A DNA stretch of 64,000 nt. Origin: Bos javanicus (taxonomy: Eukaryota > Chordata > Mammalia > Artiodactyla > Bovidae). Every line of letters starts with the position of its first letter. Position 1 is the stretch's first letter. Below, in pieces: positions 1-10,902 of this stretch. The notes beneath the pieces are model-generated. The model worked only from the letters and a program-made list of their open reading frames with translations, ran no database searches and was not told the DNA's origin. The stretch lies in assembly GCF_032452875.1 (NCBI RefSeq), contig NC_083876.1, forward strand, positions 806,001 to 870,000. Reading direction: 5' to 3'. The position numbers and the translations under genes are program-made.

Positions 1-484
1 GAGTCTTTTCCAATGAGTCAATTCTTCGCATGAGGTGGTCAAAGTACTGGAGCTTCAGCTTCAGCATCATTCCCTCCAAAGAAATCCCAGGGCTGATCTC
101 CTTCAGAATGGACTGGTTGGATCTCCTTGCAGTCCAAGGGACTCTCAAGAGTCTTCTCCAACACCACAGTTCAAAAGCATCAATTCTTCAGCACTCAGCT
201 TTCTTCACAGTCCAACTCTCACATCCATACATGACCACTGGGAAAACCATAGCCTTGACTAGATGAACCTTTGTTGGCAAAGTAATGTCTCTGCTTTTGA
301 ATATGCTATCTAGGTTGGTCATAACTTTCCTTCCAAGGAGTAAGTGTCTTTTAATTTCATGCTGCAGTCACCATCTGCAGTGATTTTGGAGCCCCCAAAA
401 ATAAAGTCTGATACTTTTCCACTGTTTCCCCATCTATTTCCCATGAAGTGATGGGACCAGATGCCATGATCTTTGTTTTCTGAA
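1..484 (-). mobile_element. BovB LINE fragment (RT C-terminal region)
   Basis: The minus strand reads as the part of BovB after the reverse transcriptase core, including the GHLMR-type stretch near the end of the ORF. The same sequence recurs, in either orientation, near 5.4, 9.4, 13.3, 39.6, 57.1 and 63.4 kb. The true 3' end lies left of the window. The internal end stops abruptly at about 484, where an L1 tail begins, so the copy is 5' truncated. Several frame breaks show it is inactive. Confidence 0.93.
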
Positions 485-745
485 TGTACCATGTGTAAAA
501 TAAGATAGCCAGTGGGAATTTGTTGTATGATTCAAAGCCTCCTAGGATGCAAAGAAACACAACACCAGTGCTCTGTGACACCTAGAGGGGTGGGATGAGA
601 AAGAGGTAGGAGGGAGGTTCAAGGGGAAGAAGACATATGTATACCTCTTGATGATTCATGTTGATATATGGCAGAAACCATCACAAAGTTGTAAAGTAAT
701 TATCCTCCATTTAAAAATAAAATTAAAAAAATAAAGTACATTAAT
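485..745 (+). mobile_element. L1 3' end fragment
   Basis: A plus-strand L1 3' UTR: the TGTAAAATAAGATAGCC-type start, the GACACCTAGAGGGGTGGGAT block, the purine-rich GGAGGGAGGTTCAA segment and an A-rich tail after TTATCCTCCATTT. The same tail occurs near 33.2, 51.3 and 59.2 kb. Only about 260 bp remain. It directly abuts the BovB fragment, and the order of insertion cannot be fixed because neither TSD is visible. Confidence 0.85.
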
Positions 746-1085
746 CTGGTATGTGTAGGATGCCCCCGTGGTGTAACAATAGGCTCTCTAGTGATGTAGG
801 TTTACTCTTGGTGGGGTCTTACTGACCCCACCTTACTGAATTCTTGCTACCAGACATTGGTTGGTAAGCTCTGGCACTGTACAGTTTGTTTTGCAGATCA
901 TCAGACTCTGTCACAGTAACACAGCTCTACCAAATGTTGAAAGCCAGTCACCAGCAATTGGCAAATGAATGGAAATAGCTTGGTGCAATGAGGCCTGGAC
1001 AGGGAAATCACTCTGAGGATGGAAAGATTGGCTTGGGTATGAAAGCACTTTGTAGGTGAGTTGGTACTGAGATGAAAGATTCTAG
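746..1085. other. Single-copy intergenic DNA
   Basis: No recognisable repeat, RNA gene or coding signal. Composition is ordinary AT-rich intergenic sequence. Confidence 0.5.
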
Positions 1086-1300
1086 CAACAGTGAACCTTT
1101 ATGGAGGCTCACCTTGTGCAGGAGGTCTGCTAAGCAGATCAAATGTGTTAGCCCATCAGCCCTCCTGACATCTCTCCTGGGGGCACTGCCCTCAGCCACA
1201 TTTTATAGAGCAGGAACTGGAGAGGCAGAGCAGGAAGCAGTTTGCATGGCTGGTAGTGGGTGAGGAGTCTACACACAACTGCAACTCTAGTCTGTCAATC
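1086..1300 (-). repeat. MIR SINE (old)
   Basis: The plus strand resembles a reverse-complemented MIR: a degraded GTGCAG-GCACT-GTGCTAAGC-type segment, then CACATTTTATAGAGCAGGAACTGGAGAGGCAGAG, which corresponds to the common 'cattttacagatgaggaaactgaggc' block. Strong divergence fits the pre-eutherian age of MIR. The limits are approximate. Confidence 0.6.
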
Positions 1301-2054
1301 TCATGGAAATCTTTGGGGCTCTGTTCTCCAGGTATAAGAGACTGAGCATTGTATTATGTTAACAGTTGAATTCAATTCTGTTAGAGAAGGGGAATTATTT
1401 TGGGGGAACTCTTTGAGCTGTTTGGAGTAGATGGTGGATCCTAGTTGCACTGATGTAAGCATAAACCTGTACTATATAAAAAAAGAAAAGAAAAAGCAAA
1501 AACAGCTAAACTGCTCTGTCCAGTGCCAGGAGGGAAACTTGGTTTATTCTAATCAAGAGAATCATTCACAACAAAATGAAGCAATGACAAAAAGAAAACA
1601 AAGAGATGGAGTGAAATGGCCAAGTATTTATTGCCTTGGTGGGATGACCAAAACACAGGCTGAGAGTTGTTTATGTAGATATAAACATTTCCCTTCCATA
1701 TCTACATGAATCACTCTCAGCTCCCAAACCAACATAAACAGTCTGATCTACCTCAAAGTGAGTGGCCTTGTTAATTTAGTAAAAATCAAAGAGTTTGATT
1801 GTCAGTAGAGGCTGTATGAATGGAAGCAGGGCCATGGAATTAGAGATGGCTTTGAGAATATTCTCCCTTCTCATGAAATCTGCATTAATCTTGGAAAGGT
1901 CTTTGGACTTTCATAGTTTATGTAGATCTCAAGGGCCTTATAGAAAGTGAATGCCATCTGAGTTATACAAAAACCAGGAGAGAAAAGTTGTAATCCTTAA
2001 ACCACAGTAATAAGGAGGCTTGATAAAATCTACACTGGATCCTTACTTTTGACT
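1301..2054. other. Single-copy intergenic DNA
   Basis: A-rich stretch. The longest open frame (1431-1709, 92 codons) is lysine-rich because of local A-richness and shows no domain. No splice-site-flanked exon is apparent. Confidence 0.5.
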
Positions 2055-2337
2055 CTTATTTTCTGTTGCTGCTGCTAAGTCGCTTCAGTCGTGTCCGACT
2101 CTGTGCAACCCCATAGATGGCAGCCCACCAGGCTCCCCCGTCCCTGGGATTCTCCAGGCAAGAACACTGGAGTGGGTTGCCATTTCCTTCTCCAATGCAT
2201 GAAAGTGAAAAGTGAAAGTGAAGCCGCTCAGTCATGTCTGACTCTTAGCAACCCCATGGACTGCAGCCCACCAGGCTCCCCTGTCCACAGGATTTTCCAG
2301 GCAAGAATACTGGAGTGGGTTGCCATTGCCTTATTTT
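2055..2337 (-). mobile_element. BOV-A2 SINE with TSD
   Basis: A complete dimeric BOV-A2 read in reverse. It starts with the complement of the CAG-rich tail (TGCTGCTGCTAAGTCGCTTC), has two Bov-A units joined by the GAAAGTGAAAAGTGAAAGTG linker, and ends in the GCCATTGCC head. An 8-bp direct repeat CTTATTTT (2055-2062 and 2330-2337) is a likely TSD. BOV-A2 is a ruminant SINE related to BovB and mobilised by BovB machinery. Open frames inside it are not genes. Confidence 0.95.
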
Positions 2338-2560
2338 ATAGCTACTCCAATAATATAGCAACAGAAAATATAAGTTCAATTATAATTTATAGCCTTCAAA
2401 TCCATTTTCCGTAGGTGGAGCCAAATAGTGGATTTACTTTGTTTCGGCCACTAAGAACCAGATGTGGAGGGAAACTGGAATAAGACATCCCCCAATTTTA
2501 AAGATAACTATTTATAACTATGATCATGAATAATTTTTCATTTTATACTTTATGAATTTT

Positions 2561-2784
2561 ACATAGTCGTGAGAGGGATTTAATGGAGAAGAAGCACACA
2601 CTCCTGGCTTCAAGCTCTCACTATGTCAGAAACAACAACAGATCTGGTGGTAGGAGGCGGCACAGCTCTAGTCAAACCTTTACTCCTCTTTGTCCAGCTC
2701 TGGACTCAGGCTGCCTTCAGATTCAGGATCTGCCAGCTAGTAGCTCTGTGACTTTTAATGTGTTACTCACAGTCTCTGAGTCTT
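2561..2784 (+). repeat. MIR-containing unit, copy A
   Basis: The right part (about 2693-2784) is a plus-strand MIR core with TCTGCCAGCTAGTAGCTCTGTGAC. The upstream 130 bp also matches the reverse complement of 15060-15190. Across the core, about 60 bp differ at only four sites, and similarity extends on both sides. That is too close for two independent MIR copies, so this is either an unlabelled repeat family carrying a MIR core or an old inverted duplication. Confidence 0.6.
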
Positions 2785-2815
2785 GACCCAAAACCTAAAG
2801 GTTTGGTTTTGGGTC
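2785..2815. repeat. Perfect 11-bp inverted repeat
   Basis: GACCCAAAACC (2785-2795) and its exact reverse complement GGTTTTGGGTC (2805-2815) are separated by 9 bases. They could form a hairpin. There is no T-run or gene context that would make it a terminator in a vertebrate. Confidence 0.6.
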
Positions 2816-3614
2816 CTGCTGGACTATTTACAAGTTTCTCAAACCTTGTCTTGGTTCACTCGTAATCTCTGGGACTTAGTGTCCCATCCATGATGCTGAA
2901 TTAAAGAAAATTGCCTTGACTAGTTTAGACAGTTTTAATTAGAAGCAATGGAAATAATGTAAGCAAAAAATGGTTTGGTTTGTTAGCTACAAAGTGTTGG
3001 ACAATTGAAAAGTATTATTTTTATTATCACAAATCCAGAAAATGTTCTTTATTAATCAAAATAATCTGCAAGAATTTCTCAGTGTCCTTCTGAAACCTAG
3101 TCCCTCTAAAATCAAGTTCCTCTGCTAAGTTTGTGGTTCATCTCTCTATCAAGGATGTTATTCCCTTTCTTATCCAACCCCATTCCCCTCAAGATTGAGG
3201 AGTATCAAAGAAAAGGGGAGATTAAACTCCCAGGCCGCCAAAACTTTCCATGTCCCTCATTTCTTTTTGTTAGAAAAAGGCTTTCAGCCTCCTAGGCCTC
3301 CTCTGAGTTCCAAAGGGCAAACAGTTACTAATTAGGGGAGTGAGGGAATGCAGAAACAGCAGTGCACAGTGGGATAGGGTCCGGTTCCTCCTTGGGTGAC
3401 ATGCATATTTAACAATCTGATACATGTCTCTGGGTTCTTCTACAGGAAGTAAGGTCCTCACCCAGGTGGAGGATGGTAACTTCAGGCTGAGCATAAGCAT
3501 GTGGACCCAGTCTGGGTGGAACTGAAAAGCCAATGTATCAGAATAAAGTCACCCTGAAGCCCTTACCCCCAATTTTTCCTATAAAATCTCTTATCCAAAA
3601 ACTACTTTTGGCAG
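2816..3614. other. Single-copy intergenic DNA
   Basis: No recognised repeat. The antisense frame 3270-3533 (87 codons) has no recognisable domain. Confidence 0.45.
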
Positions 3615-4334
3615 GTGAGAGGACCAGTGTTCTTGTCTTCTATGAAGAAAGAATCCCACAAAGAGATCAGTTTATTGAAAGCACATATGCATAGGAGAGC
3701 ACATGGAGAAGTAGTTTATTTGGGGCATATATGAATGGTACACACTTGGAGAAGAACAGTGTGGGCATCCTTGCAAGGGAGGGGCACACAATAGGGGCAG
3801 CTTAGGATGTTAATATGGTGTTAACCTTCTGGGGTTTAGATGAGGGTGAGTCTGTGATTCTTCATTTGGGCTTCTACCAGGTGCCGTTTTGAATCTTTTT
3901 CATGAGCTCCTAAGTGAAACCCAAGAGGGCGGGGTGGGGTCAAAACTGCAATGCTAATAATATAATGATATTACAATGAGGACAATGTTACTAGAGGACC
4001 ACTAGAGACCCCCTCTGCCCATGTGTCCTGCTAGAAAATCTCTTTGAACACAAAAATATTCAGGATGAGGTGGGCCTCCTCATCTTTTATTGATTAGGGC
4101 TCACAGTTTCAACGGTAGTTTGTCTCTCAAAGGATCAGCATGAAACTGGCTGCAGAAGATTAACCTGACACCTCTCTATCTCCTACCTCAAGGTGCATGC
4201 TTCACAGTTTTCATGGTCAGAGTTTCCTGCTCAGATGTTACAAACTTTCTATTTTAGATGCCATTCCTCTGTGTCACAGCCTCATTAAGTGCAAAACAAG
4301 GAGGTGGCTTTGCCTTCTGTTTAATGACTATACA

Positions 4335-5135
4335 TGGAAAACTCAGCAGTGGCCACAGGACTGGAAAAGGTCAGTTTTCATTCCAATCCCAAAGAAAGGC
4401 AACCCCAAGAAATGCTCAAACTACCACACATTTGCACTTATTTCACACGCTAGTAAAGTAATGCTCAGAATTCTCCAAGCCAGGCTTCAGCAATATGTGA
4501 ACTGTAAACTTCCAGATGTTCAAGCTGGTTTTAGAAAAGGCAGAGGAACCAGAGATTATATTGCCAACATCCGCTGGATCATCAAAAAAGCAAGAGAGTT
4601 ACCGAAAAACATTTATTTCTGCTTTATTGACTATGCCAAAGCCTTTGACTGCATGGATCACAATAAATCGTCAAAAATTCTGAAAGAGATGGGAATACCA
4701 GACCTCCTGACCTGCCTCTTGAGAAATCTGTATGCAGGTCAGGAAGAAACAGTTAGAATTGGACATGGAACAACAGACTGGTTCCAAATAGGAAAAGGAG
4801 TACGTCAAGGCTGTATATTGTCACCTTGCTTATTTAACTTATATGCAGCATACATCATGAGAAATACTGGGCTGGAGGAAGCACAAGATGGAATTAAGAT
4901 TGCTGAGAGAAATATTAATAACCTCAGACATGCAGATGACACCACCCTTATGGCAGAAAGTGAAGAAGAACTAAAGAGCCTCTTGATGAAAATGAAAGAG
5001 GTGAGTGAAAAAGTTGGCTTAAAGCTCAACATTCAGAAAACTAAGATCATGGCATCCAGTCCCATCACTTTATGGCAGGTAGATGGGGAAACAGTGGCTG
5101 ACATTTTTGGGGTCCAAATTCACTGCAGATGGTGA
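4335..5135 (+). pseudogene. BovB reverse transcriptase remnant
   Basis: A 312-codon open frame runs from 4197 to 5135, but its first 46 codons are flanking LTR-like DNA read by chance. The BovB part holds the RT core. Motif A FIDYAKAFD is at frame residues 143-151 and GVRQGCILSP at 201-210. The catalytic box reads HADD (245-248) where sibling copies in this window have YADD. The Y-to-H change and the loss of frame after 5135 argue against activity. Upstream endonuclease is absent. Confidence 0.9.
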
Positions 5136-5723
5136 CTTCATCCATGAAACTAAAAGACACTTACTCCTTGGCAGGAAAGTTATGACCAACTTAGATAGCA
5201 TATAAAAAAGCAGGACATTACTTTGCCAACAAAAGTCCATCTAGTCAAAGCTATGGTTTTTCCAGTAGTCATGTATGGATGTGAGACTATAAAGAAAGAC
5301 TATATAGAAAGAGACTATATTGTGTGTGACTGTAAAGAAAGCTGAATACTGAAGAGTTGATGCTTGTGAACTGTGGTGTTGGAAAAGACTCTTGAGAGTC
5401 CTTTGGACTGCAAGGAGATCAGTCCATCCTAAAGGAGATCAGTTCTGAGTGTTCATTGGAAGGACTGATATTGAAGTTAAAACTCCAATACTTTGGCCAC
5501 CTGATGTGAAGAGCTGACTCCTTGGAAAAGATCCTGATGCTGGGAAAGATTGAGGGCAGGAGGAGAAGGGGACGACAGAGGATGAGATGGTTGGATGGCA
5601 TCACTGGCTCAATAGACATGAGTTTGAGTAAACTCCGGGAATTGGTGATTAAGCCTGGCGTGCTGCAGTCCATGGGGTTGTAAAGAGTCGGACATGACTG
5701 AGCAACTGAACTAAGCTGAACTG
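4335..5723 (+). mobile_element. BovB LINE, 5' truncated
   Basis: Begins in the RT region at GGAAAACTCAGCAGTGG and runs to the BovB 3' end (GACATGACTGAGCAACTGAAC). It lacks the endonuclease domain. Around 5285-5345 a local duplication of ACTATA/AAAGA blocks replaces the normal GAGAGTTGGACTGTGAAGAAAGC context. It sits inside the LTR-like element, so it is younger than that element. No TSD was found. Confidence 0.93.
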
Positions 5724-5895
5724 ATGAGGACGCTGTTGTAATCCTGCCTCCAAACCATCAGAGAGTTCATGGTTTTTTAACATGAGCTGTCTGTTCTTCT
5801 TTCTTGATCCTGCAATAAACCTTTCTCTGTTCCAAACTTGGATGTTTCAGTTTGTTTGACCTTCCTGTGGGTTGAACACATAAACTTGGGTTGAC

Positions 5896-6929
5896 AACAT
5901 ATCTATCTTGATGACATATATTCCAAGGTGGCTCTTAAATGGACACATGTAGGGCCTTTGTTCCACAGCGTTAATGAGTATGTGAACCTCACACACCTGC
6001 ACCTTCAACTTCAGGTGCTCTGTTCCTGCCACTTTCCCATTCTGAATTATTACATTCTTTATTAGTAGTAGTTTACTTATTATCACATTAAAAATAATGA
6101 AAACACCTAGTAATTCACCTGAAGAAAGACCTGATTCTTTAGATAAAATGAGATAAATTTGTGTTTTTAAATAATTAAGTTAGTTGTGGGACAAATTAAA
6201 ATGCATAAGTTGTAGAGCAAGTAAAACATTTTATTAAGAATTGTAAGGAAGTAAAGATATATTCATAATGGTAAAGCTGTGCCAAAAAGTATTGTTCTCT
6301 GATGGTGGCATCCCAAGCCTCAGAGTTTGTCCTTAACACTTCCACTTGGTAAAACTATACATGTCCTTCCTGAAAAATATCCATAAAATTCAGCTAATAA
6401 ATTAACATTTTTCATTTATTACTGTGCACATTAGGTGTCCTGGACAACCCAGAGCATAGCAAGCCTATTCAAACTCAGATTGGATTAATTCAGACTGGAC
6501 TCCCCTCCTGCCACAAACTCATATTCAGCAGGTCACATGAATATTTCTCTGTAATATATTCTAAATTAATTTTTTCTTTCCTTTCTGTGGCTATTTCATA
6601 AAACTAGGACTTTTACAGCGTGCATGGATTTCCAAAACTGTCTCCGAGTAACCCCCATATACCCATCCTGCAAAGGATGTTAAGACATGCAAACATCTGT
6701 CATTACCATGGTTCTTTCCTGCTCAGGAACTATGTGTGTCTCATTCTTGATGTAAATAAAATCTGTTACCTTTCATGTAAGTTTCTCATCCTTCTATACT
6801 TCTTCAGTCACATTTCTCATAGACACTCAATAGAATATTTTGGTTGGTCAATTTAGTTTCATTACTGTGAGCATGGGATCAGTTTACTTGTCCTTCCATT
6901 TGTACTTTTGCTTAGAACTTTTGGAATGA
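5896..6929. other. Single-copy AT-rich DNA
   Basis: No repeat family recognised with confidence and no coding signal. Open frames at 5847-6086 and 6620-6856 have no domain. Confidence 0.45.
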
Positions 6930-7440
6930 AGATTCCTTCTACTTTTTCATTGATTCATTAACTGAATGAACACTTAATGAAAGCTTGCTACTCTAGGTAT
7001 GAAGGATACAATGGTAGGATGAATGATCAGGCCTCTTGTCAGAGAAAAATAGTAGCCAATATACAAACAAATAATAAACAATGTAGGGGAACAATATATT
7101 ATGGAGAAAGTAAAATACAATATCGTGATAATGATCAGAGGGAGGGGATGGCTTTGGGCTGATCTTAGGGAATCCCTTTCTGAGGAGGTGAGCCAATGAC
7201 TAGAGGGAGGCAGCCAAGTGGAGACTGGTGGCAAAGGTCCTCCAGCCAGAAGACATAGCAGGAAGGTCTGGAAACAGAAATGAACTTGGTGTGTTCAAAA
7301 ATAAAAGTAGGCTAACTGTGGTGAGTGAGGAGTAAGAGAGCATCTGAGAGGTTGCAGGGCCAGATTACTTAGGGCTTTATAGCTTGTTGGGAAGGGTTAA
7401 GACGTGTCTTCTCATGTTCTGAGAAATTTAAGTGTTTTGG
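6930..7440 (-). mobile_element. L2 LINE fragment (ancient)
   Basis: The plus strand follows the reverse-complemented L2 3' region. It has TTCATTAACTGAATGAACAC, a stretch like 'aatgggtgaacaaa...acaaataataaac', GGTGTGTTC, and GCAGGGCCAGATTACTTAGGGCTTTATAG, which matches the common L2 'gggccagatcat-tagggccttgtaggcc' block. It is highly diverged, as expected for L2. Confidence 0.6.
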
Positions 7441-8606
7441 TAAGAAACAGGAAGATCTAATGACCATCTCCTCCCCCATCCACCACCTCTCTAAGTGTTT
7501 TCTAAACCAGGCCAAGGTACAGTGATGAGCAGCTCTTTGAACTTTGCACTTTGTTTTTGATCATTTCATAGTGAGGAGGTGGAAGGGAACTGTTAGGGAC
7601 TTTCACAACCACCTGCTATCCCCTGTCTTCCAGGGGAGACTCTGACACTCCAATACCCCACGTACTTTGCAGTAGCCCATGTTAGCAGTGAATCATACCT
7701 TCCAATTGTCCTGGGGAAGAAACTTGGAGAAATCACTTCTACGGCCATCTCACATATGTATGAGATATTAGAAATATATGGGTAGCTGGAATGTAAGAAA
7801 CTGAAGGATAGAGTGCTTCCTCCCTCTTTATTTGATATATTCCTGGAGCCTGCCATATGCCACTTATGCACAGAGGATGTGCTCAATGAAATAACTTATT
7901 TATAAGACAAAATTCCTTTGGTTTATTTCTTCCTAATCAACAGGCTTATATTTTGTTTCATATTAAAGTAGTTCAGAAATCAAAGTTTGCAGCCTTGCTG
8001 GGGTCCACCTAGAGAGGGTCCTTTCCAAAAGAACCCAAATACAAAAGCAGATCACACATGCAAACTGTATGTAAGCCCTTGTATGGCAAACATTTCTGGA
8101 AACATTCTCTCAACACTATGAATTTATGATGGCTTATTTTTTCATGGTGCTTGGAATGAGATGTAGTGATTCATTTTCATTATTTAAAAGAAGGGATAAA
8201 CACTGTGCCGATCCTTCCCTACTTGCCTTTATCTGTCCCCCAGTCACCTAGCAAGTCTCCATAAAAACATAAGAATCAGTGTGTGTTCCTAGTTTGTGCC
8301 AGTGGAGACCAGGTAGAATGCAAATCACCTGCCACTTTGTTTCCTAATAACATCACAATTACTAGACCATTGATCCATTCTCCACACATATGCCACCATT
8401 GCCACAGTTAATCAGGTGACAAGGAGAAGCATCACCCTGGCCCAGTATTTGGGTGGCCCTCAGGAGTTTCCAGGTTTCTAAAATGGCTTTTCTTCTTAGT
8501 GTGAACTTGAAGAGTAAAAATACAACCTTGAAAAGAAGAAAGTGTTCATATTTTAAAATGTAAGAAATGAATAAAGCAAGAGGACAATTATTTTTAATTT
8601 TTAAAA
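7441..8606. other. Single-copy intergenic DNA
   Basis: No recognised repeat or gene. The antisense frame at 7593-7886 has no domain. Confidence 0.45.
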
Positions 8607-8923
8607 TAACATTTTTCAGATTTCTCTGATGGTCCAGTGGTTGAAAATCCACCTGGCAATGCAGGGGAAATGGGTTTGATCCTTTGTCTGGGAAGATTCC
8701 ACATGCTTCAGGGCCTCAGTGCTGCAGTAAGCCTGAGCACCTCAACTACTGAGCCAGCGCTCCAGAGTCTGTGCTCCACAGTAAGCGAAGTCACCACAAT
8801 GAGAAGGCCATGCACCACAACTAGAGCCTCAACTTGCTGCAACTAGAGAAAGCCCGTGTGCAGTAACGAAGACCTGGAGCAGCCAAAATAAATAAATATT
8901 AAAAAATAAAGTAACATTTTTCA
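8607..8923 (+). mobile_element. CHR-2-type tRNA SINE with 12-bp TSD
   Basis: A cetartiodactyl CHR SINE. It has a tRNA-derived head with a B-box-like GGGTTTGATCC, a body with repeated 'cacaactactgagcc' and 'ctagagaaagcccgtg' phrases, and an (AAATA)n tail. The direct repeat TAACATTTTTCA flanks it at 8607-8618 and 8912-8923. CHR SINEs depend on L1 and predate the ruminant-specific Bov SINEs. Confidence 0.9.
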
Positions 8924-8927
8924 ATGT

Positions 8928-9733
8928 AGGGAGAAATGTCAATAACCTCAGATATGCAGATGACACCACCCTTATGGCAGAAAGTGAAGAGGAACTAAAA
9001 AGCCTCTTGATAAAAGTGAATGTGGAGAGTGAAAAAGTTGGCTTAAAACTCAACATTCAGCAAACTAAGATTATGGCAACTGGTCCCATCACTTCATGGG
9101 CAATAGATTAACAGTGGAAACAGTGGCAGACTTCAGTTTTGGGGGCTCCAAAATCACTGCAGATGGTGATTGCAGCCATGAAACTAAAAGACACTTACTC
9201 TTTGGAAGAAAAATTATGACCAAACTAGACAGCATATTAAAAAGCAGAGTCATTACTTTGCCAACAAAGGTCCATCTAGTCAAAGCTATGGTTTTTCCAG
9301 TAGTCATGTGTGGATGTGAGATTTGGACTATAAAGAAAGCTGAGCGGCAAAGAATTGATGCTTTTGAACTGTGGTACTGGAGAAGACTCTTGAGAGTCCC
9401 TTGGACAGCAAGGAGATCCAACCAGTCCATCCTAAATAAGATCAGTCCTGGGTGTTCATTGAAAGGACTGATGTTGAAGCTGAAACTCCAATACTTTGGC
9501 CACCTGATGCAAAAAGCTGACTCATTTAAAAAGACCCTGATGCTGGGAGGGATTGAGGGCAGGAGGAAAAGGGGATGACAGAGGATGAGATTGTTGGATG
9601 GCATCACCGGCTCAATGGACATAAGTTTGAGTAAACTCTGGGAGTTGGTGATGGGCAGGGAGTCTTGGCGTGCTTCAGTCTGTGGGGTTGCAAAGAGTCA
9701 GACACAACTGAGCAAATGAACTGACTGACTGAT

Positions 9734-9735
<2 letters not shown>
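8928..9735 (+). mobile_element. BovB LINE 3' part
   Basis: Starts just upstream of the RT YADD box (CAGATATGCAGATGAC near 8950) and continues to the BovB 3' end with its CTGACTGACTGATTG tail. The 5' end is truncated immediately right of the CHR SINE. Decay includes a stop after the TSWAID-type stretch near 9108. Confidence 0.92.
9096..9578 (+). pseudogene. BovB ORF C-terminal remnant
   Basis: A 160-codon open stretch covers the post-RT region of BovB, with LDSILKSRVITLPTKVHLVK, the CEIWTIKKAERQRIDAFELW-type region and GHLMQKADSF near the end. It is out of frame with the upstream YADD region, so it is only a fragment. No function is expected. Confidence 0.85.

Positions 9736-9797
<62 letters not shown>
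9736..9797. repeat. (TA)n(GA)n microsatellite
   Basis: About 19 TA units pass directly into about 12 GA units. The array begins where the BovB tail ends, so it probably grew from the retrotransposon tail. It is likely to vary in length between individuals. Confidence 0.95.
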
Positions 9798-9879
9798 ATT
9801 TTTGTATGCTTAGTTGTATTTTCTTTTAGACGAAAGTGGAATCTTGTATTAAATATATAATGTATATATTATGTCAAAA

Positions 9880-10560
9880 ATTTATATAGCAGGAAAAGCA
9901 TTAACTCTTTTCTCATAGCATTAAATGTTTTTAAATGATGGCATAATAGTCTTTTATATCATGATATTTAATCAACCATCAATTATTGGGCAATTGACTC
10001 ATTTCTATATTTTGTTATTAAAAATAATGCTATAAGAAATATTATCATGTGCATATATTTGTGCATTTGATAATAATTTCCTTATTATAAATTTACAGAA
10101 GTAAAATGCTAGGGTAAAAGACATGGATGCTTCATGGTGTCTTCAACTGTCATGGATATTTTCACAGCTACAATTAACCCACCAAACATGTGGACACCTG
10201 CCTCTTCACAGAAACCACAATGTAAGATGTTATCATCTGTTTTATTTTTAAAGGAAATAAATTAAAAAAAGTCTTTTGCCATTTTTAATTGTGGTTGAAA
10301 GCCTTTTAATGAATTTATTAGTCATTTGTAATTTTTCCCTTTCAGTTTCTAATTTTTCTGCTTTTCTCTATTTACTCTTTTATTCTATACCCAGTTAAAT
10401 ACTTGAAAGACCTCTTTATACTTTAAGCACATTAGCTATTTGTCACATGTTGTAAATACTTTCTCTAATTTAATATTTGCCATTTGATTTTGCTTATGAT
10501 GGCTTTTTATTTTTAGGTAGAGAAGTTTATTATACTTATGTTGCATTTTTTTTCTCTCAG
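9880..10560 (-). mobile_element. L1M-type LINE 3' region (old)
   Basis: The plus strand matches the known antisense pattern of old mammalian L1M 3' ends: ATAATAGTCTTTTATATC, TTATTAAAAATAATGCTATAAG, AGAAGTAAAATGCTAGGGTAAAAG, later CTCTTTATACTTTAAGCAC, ATTTGTCACATGTTGTAAATACTTTCTC and TTTGATTTTGCTTATGATGGC. Heavy divergence and AT-richness indicate considerable age. The limits are approximate. Confidence 0.65.
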
Positions 10561-10807
10561 GGGTTTGCCTTTCCACATATCCATAGAAAGGTCTTTTCCA
10601 GATATATAATGTATGATCTTATTTACATATGGAATGTAAAGTCTTCCTTTTGCAGAGTGAAATGCACTCAGCAGAGAGGAAAAGTGTAAGTAGAGGGTGG
10701 AGTCAGGTGGGTCTGGATTCAGTTACAATCTCTGCCACATGATGGATAGATGACTGAAATCTGTCAATTTTTCTACGTTTAAAATGGGGACAAATGTAAC
10801 TATTCCA

Positions 10808-10902
10808 TCCCCGGGACGGGGGAGCCTGGTGGGCTGCTGTCTATGGGGTCGCACAGAGTCGGACACGATTGAAGCAACTTAGCAGCAGCAGCAGCAGCAG
10901 CA
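10808..10902 (+). mobile_element. BOV-A2 3' fragment
   Basis: Only the last Bov-A half is present: CCCGGGACGGGGGAGCCTGG to GAAGCAACTTAGCAGCAGCAG with an expanded (CAG)n tail. The first unit and linker are missing, so this is a 5'-truncated copy. Confidence 0.92.

Larger units (their letters stand above)
3615..5895 (+). mobile_element. LTR-like retroviral element, split by BovB
   Basis: The right part (5724-5895) ends like a ruminant ERV LTR: TGCAATAAACCTTTCTCTG with an AATAAA polyadenylation signal at 5814-5819, followed by an R/U5-like stretch ending near ACAACA. The left part (about 3615-4334) has the texture of a U3 region (AGTTTATT...CACATGGAGAAGTAGTTTATT). Without the BovB it would be about 0.9 kb. 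No gag, pol or env sequence is present. The left boundary and family are uncertain, and I see no clear flanking TSD. Confidence 0.45.
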
